25,811 bases of DNA from Gammaproteobacteria bacterium (lineage in GTDB: Bacteria > Pseudomonadota > Gammaproteobacteria > Granulosicoccales > Granulosicoccaceae): contig DOIU01000135.1 in NCBI GenBank assembly GCA_003511825.1, positions 1 through 25,811 of the forward strand. The letters are read 5' to 3'. Within the stretch, counting starts at the first letter, position 1. Each line of letters opens with the position of its first letter. Positions 23,479-25,811 of this stretch are shown in pieces. The notes beneath the pieces are model-generated. The model made no database searches and was not told the origin of the DNA. It worked only from the letters and a program-made list of their open reading frames with translations. The position numbers were made by a program, and so were the translations under genes.

Positions 23479-23961
23479 ATGAATGATGACTTTTTCTCGA
23501 TCTCAGAGCTCGCCGATGAGTTCGATGTAACGCCCCGAACGTTACGCTTTTATGAAGCGCAAGGAATTTTGAGTCCTAAGCGTGAGGGTACGAAGCGACT
23601 CTTTTCGCCACGTGATCGTGTGCGCCTGCGGCTGGTTGTGCGTGGTAAGCGACTTGGATTCTCGCTCCTAGAGCTGAAGAACATCATTGATATGTATGAC
23701 AGCGAAGTGGGCGAAGCGGGTCAATTGCAGTACTTGCTGAAGCGCATCCATGATCAATGCGCTGAGCTGGAGCACAAACGTCAAGATATCAACGATACGC
23801 TGCGAGAACTGCACATGACGGCGGCGCGCTGTATAGAAGGCTTGGCGGAAAAGTACTGTAAAGATGACGGCACGTCAGCCATGCATGGGGAGTCCATGGG
23901 GGTTGCGATGAATTCAGACGCTGATTTTCAAGCCCCAGGCCGAGAGCTGAACGATGTCTGA
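23479..23961 (+). CDS. MerR-family regulator, LiuR-like
   Basis: 160 residues. ATG 23479 is chosen over GTG 23464 because GTGAGGA (23464-23470) is the ribosome site. The winged helix-turn-helix is at 6-75: FSISELADEFDVTPRTLRFY, then EAQGILSPKREGTKRLFSPR and RLRLVVRGKRLGFSLLELKN. A coiled-coil dimer helix (about 95-130) follows, then a short tail. The RVRLRLVVRGKRLGFSL block is close to the LiuR regulators of branched-chain amino acid and isovalerate degradation. The gene overlaps the crotonase gene by 8 bases, so regulator and enzymes share a transcript. The ligand is presumably an acyl-CoA. C138 and C147 fall in the tail and do not form the metal site of classical MerR proteins. Confidence 0.87.
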   Translation: MNDDFFSISELADEFDVTPRTLRFYEAQGILSPKREGTKRLFSPRDRVRLRLVVRGKRLGFSLLELKNIIDMYDSEVGEAGQLQYLLKRIHDQCAELEHKRQDINDTLRELHMTAARCIEGLAEKYCKDDGTSAMHGESMGVAMNSDADFQAPGRELNDV

Positions 23962-24751
23962 GTCAATGACGAAGCCAGAGCCAGTGCTGTTGCGAGAGGA
24001 TACGGATGCCTGCGTGACCTTGACCCTGAATCGTCCATCGCAATTCAATGCCTTATCTGAAGAGCTCTTATCTGCATTGCAAGAGGCGCTGTCGTCGATT
24101 GCAGAGGATGCCAGCAAGACTGTGGTTGTGATTGCCGCTAACGGCAAGGCGTTTTGTGCAGGGCATGATCTCAAACAGATGCGTGCCAACCCTGACAAAG
24201 CCTACTACCAGCAACTCTTTACGCAATGCGGCGAAGTCATGAAAACCATCAATGCGATGCCGCAAATTGTCGTCGCCAAAGTGCAGGGCATCGTGACCGC
24301 AGCGGGTTGTCAGCTCGTTGCGCAGTGCGATTTAGCGGTCGCGGTGGATAGCGCGCGGTTTGCTGTCTCGGGGATTAATGTGGGTTTGTTCTGCAGTACG
24401 CCGGCGGTAGCGCTGAGTCGCAATATGTCGCGCAAACGCGCTATGGAAATGCTCGTCACCGGCGATTTTATTGATGCGGCCACAGCGCAAGACTACGGCT
24501 TGATCAATCGAATGGCGCCACAGGATGCGCTTGACGCGGAGGTTGCGCAGCTCGTTGATCGGATCTGTGCCAAGTCGTCTGTTGCGATTGCCCATGGAAA
24601 GCAGCTGTTCTATCGCCAACTCGAGAGGGATTTGTCGGGTGCTTACGCGCAGTCGGCAGAGGTCATGGCGTGCAATATGATGAATGAAGACGCCGCTGAA
24701 GGTATTGACGCGTTTATGCAAAAAAGAAAGCCTGATTGGAAGGGTTGCTAA
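23954..24751 (+). CDS. Crotonase-fold protein, ECHDC3-like, lacking both catalytic glutamates
   Basis: 265 residues from ATG 23954, inside the end of the MerR gene. The crotonase fold is plain: the oxyanion loops are CAGHDLKQM (68-76) and GIVTAAG (112-118), and VAQCDLAVAVDSARFAVSG follows. However, the two hydratase glutamates are absent: alignment puts Q120 (AAGCQLVA) where rat mitochondrial enoyl-CoA hydratase has E144 and G140 where it has E164. The segment NVGLFCSTPAVALSR is the hallmark I remember of the ECHDC3 group, whose reaction is not settled. It therefore should bind an acyl-CoA but probably is not a normal enoyl-CoA hydratase. It lies between a LiuR-like regulator and a 3-hydroxyacyl-CoA dehydrogenase-like gene. 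Confidence 0.82.
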   Translation: MSESMTKPEPVLLREDTDACVTLTLNRPSQFNALSEELLSALQEALSSIAEDASKTVVVIAANGKAFCAGHDLKQMRANPDKAYYQQLFTQCGEVMKTINAMPQIVVAKVQGIVTAAGCQLVAQCDLAVAVDSARFAVSGINVGLFCSTPAVALSRNMSRKRAMEMLVTGDFIDAATAQDYGLINRMAPQDALDAEVAQLVDRICAKSSVAIAHGKQLFYRQLERDLSGAYAQSAEVMACNMMNEDAAEGIDAFMQKRKPDWKGC

Positions 24752-24753
24752 AC

Positions 24754-25524
24754 ATGCACGTAGAAAACCACACATTCTTGGTCACAGGTGGTGCTTCTGG
24801 CCTTGGCGGTGCGACAGCGCGTCGATTATGTGACCGTGGCGGGAATGCCATTCTTGTCGACGTGAATCCTGAGCTGGGTCAGAAAACGGAGGCCGAATTG
24901 GGCCAGAAAGCCCTGTTCTGCCAAGCAGATGTGAGCAGTGAGCAGGAAGTCTCGCAAGCCATCGCCCAAGGCATGGAACGGTTTGGCGCTATCCACGGTG
25001 CGATTAATTGCGCTGGCATCGTCCCGGTCGCAAAAATGCTAGATCGCGATGGAGACCCGCATGATCTCGGGTTGTTTAATAAAGGCATTGCCGTCAATTT
25101 GATCGGTACCTTCAATGTTAATCGGCTGGCAGTTGCCGAGATGGTTAAGAACACGCCCAATGAAGACGGGGAACGCGGCATCATCATCAACACGGCCTCG
25201 GTCGCCGCCTTTGACGGCCAGATCGGCCAGATCAGCTATGCAGCTTCCAAGGGGGGCATTGTCGGCATGACATTGCCCATGGCGCGTGAGATGGCGCGCC
25301 ATGGTATTCGCGTCATGACATTGGCGCCCGGGATTTTCGATACGCCGATGATGGCAGGCCTGCCTGAGGCCGCTAGACAATCTTTGGGCGAACAAGTGCC
25401 CTTTCCATCACGCTTGGGTAAGCCTGAGGAATATGCGTTGATGGTGAACCAGATCATTGATAATCCCATGTTGAACGGCGAAGTGATTCGTCTGGATGGC
25501 GCCATTCGCATGGCGGCAAAGTAA
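24754..25524 (+). CDS. Short-chain dehydrogenase, 3-hydroxyacyl-CoA dehydrogenase type II-like
   Basis: 256 residues from ATG 24754, two bases after the crotonase stop, with GGAAGGG upstream. It is a complete classical SDR: the NAD site TGGASGLG (11-18), D36 at the end of strand 2 favouring NAD over NADP, NCAGI (85-89), N115, S149, and Y162-x3-K166 in SYAASKGG. The segments AVNLIGTFNVNRLAVAEM and LAPGIFDTPMM are typical of type II 3-hydroxyacyl-CoA dehydrogenase (HSD10), which oxidises short or branched 3-hydroxyacyl-CoA such as 2-methyl-3-hydroxybutyryl-CoA in isoleucine breakdown. It is the last gene of the MerR operon and is followed by a strong terminator. Confidence 0.9.
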   Translation: MHVENHTFLVTGGASGLGGATARRLCDRGGNAILVDVNPELGQKTEAELGQKALFCQADVSSEQEVSQAIAQGMERFGAIHGAINCAGIVPVAKMLDRDGDPHDLGLFNKGIAVNLIGTFNVNRLAVAEMVKNTPNEDGERGIIINTASVAAFDGQIGQISYAASKGGIVGMTLPMAREMARHGIRVMTLAPGIFDTPMMAGLPEAARQSLGEQVPFPSRLGKPEEYALMVNQIIDNPMLNGEVIRLDGAIRMAAK

Positions 25525-25538
25525 ATCTCTCCCTCTCT

Positions 25539-25581
25539 GTTCGCTGGGCAACAACGTACGCGCAGCCCAGCGAACTTTTTT
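25539..25581 (+). terminator. Rho-independent terminator of the MerR-crotonase-SDR operon
   Basis: Perfect 11-base arms GTTCGCTGGGC (25539-25549) and GCCCAGCGAAC (25565-25575) with a 15-base loop are followed at once by six Ts (25576-25581). It lies 14 bases after the dehydrogenase stop. This is the clearest intrinsic terminator in the window and isolates the operon from rmlA. Confidence 0.9.
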
Positions 25582-25700
25582 AGGGCACTGTCCCGCTTTT
25601 CATTGTTTTACTGGCTGCCACATCTGGGTCTCCGGCTATGGGTGGTGTGAAGCTTGCTAACGCTTCCAGCACATAACCCTGTTTCCTGGATGTAAGCGCT

Positions 25701-25811
25701 ATGACAAAAGGTATAATTTTGGCGGGCGGGTCTGGCACCCGGCTGTACCCCCTCACGCACGCGGTTTCTAAACAGTTGTTGCCGGTGTTTGATAAACCTA
25801 TGATTTATTAT
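25701..25811 (+). CDS. rmlA: Glucose-1-phosphate thymidylyltransferase, N-terminal 37 residues
   Basis: The frame from ATG 25701 runs to the window edge. The 37 visible residues contain the nucleotide-binding signature GIILAGGSGTRLYPLT and then VSKQLLPVFDKPMIYY, which is diagnostic for RmlA (RfbA). The enzyme joins dTTP and glucose-1-phosphate to dTDP-glucose, the first step to dTDP-rhamnose and other deoxysugars of LPS or exopolysaccharide. The 119 bases between the terminator and the start contain no recognised JUMPStart element. rmlB, rmlC or rmlD, if present, would be outside. The ribosome site is weak (GGATG). Confidence 0.93.
   Translation, partial: MTKGIILAGGSGTRLYPLTHAVSKQLLPVFDKPMIYY

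Overview
The window is 25.8 kb of gene-dense bacterial chromosome. Protein families (FadB/FadA, an FNR-type regulator with four cysteines, two-domain polyphosphate:AMP phosphotransferase, LiuR-like MerR regulator, tRNA-Arg with anticodon TCG) point to a gammaproteobacterium, plausibly a free-living or marine/halophilic lineage related to Oceanospirillales/Pseudomonadales. That placement rests on family resemblance only. No transposase, integrase, phage gene, CRISPR array or rRNA was seen.

Layout. 1-1.2 kb: the tail of a universal stress protein, a YCII-domain protein, and an exported thioredoxin-fold-like protein with no cysteine. 1.4-8.85 kb: a fatty-acid (or other acyl-CoA) beta-oxidation block consisting of an OruR-like AraC regulator followed by a tight four-gene operon: a large acyl-CoA dehydrogenase, a nitronate monooxygenase/2-nitropropane dioxygenase-family flavoprotein, fadB and fadA. 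The last three are joined by ATGA stop/start overlaps. 9.1-10.7 kb: a cold-shock protein, an FNR-like Fe-S regulator, and a small convergent conserved protein. 10.8-12.1 kb: a flavodoxin-like protein divergent from a dual-specificity-type protein phosphatase. 12.2-15.5 kb: an AraC regulator plus MFS transporter pair on the minus strand, divergent from a second MFS transporter. 15.56 kb: tRNA-Arg(TCG). 15.7-17.4 kb: a DJ-1/PfpI-family protein divergent from a LysR regulator, with a perfect palindrome over the LysR start.

17.5-20.7 kb holds a compact, overlapping three-gene surface-glycan cassette: a GT4-type glycosyltransferase, an unrecognised protein with a basic tail of the kind seen on capsule enzymes, and a protein resembling family-29 sialyltransferases. 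It lies apart from any other glycan genes in the window. I consider this the most likely place for new biology. 20.8-22.8 kb (minus strand): polyphosphate:AMP phosphotransferase and dodecin.

22.9-25.5 kb is a second acyl-CoA block. A 4HBT-type thioesterase is divergent from a LiuR-like MerR regulator that overlaps an ECHDC3-like crotonase lacking both catalytic glutamates, followed by a type II 3-hydroxyacyl-CoA dehydrogenase-like SDR. The divergent promoter carries a perfect 16-bp palindrome, the probable MerR operator. A strong intrinsic terminator ends this operon, and the window closes in the first 37 codons of rmlA (dTDP-glucose synthesis), probably the edge of a polysaccharide locus.

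Taken together the two catabolic blocks supply two sets of beta-oxidation activities, each with its own dedicated regulator, while the surface-glycan cassette and the terminal rmlA suggest an envelope-polysaccharide theme running through the right half. All assignments come from reading the translated sequence and remembered family motifs; no database search was run.
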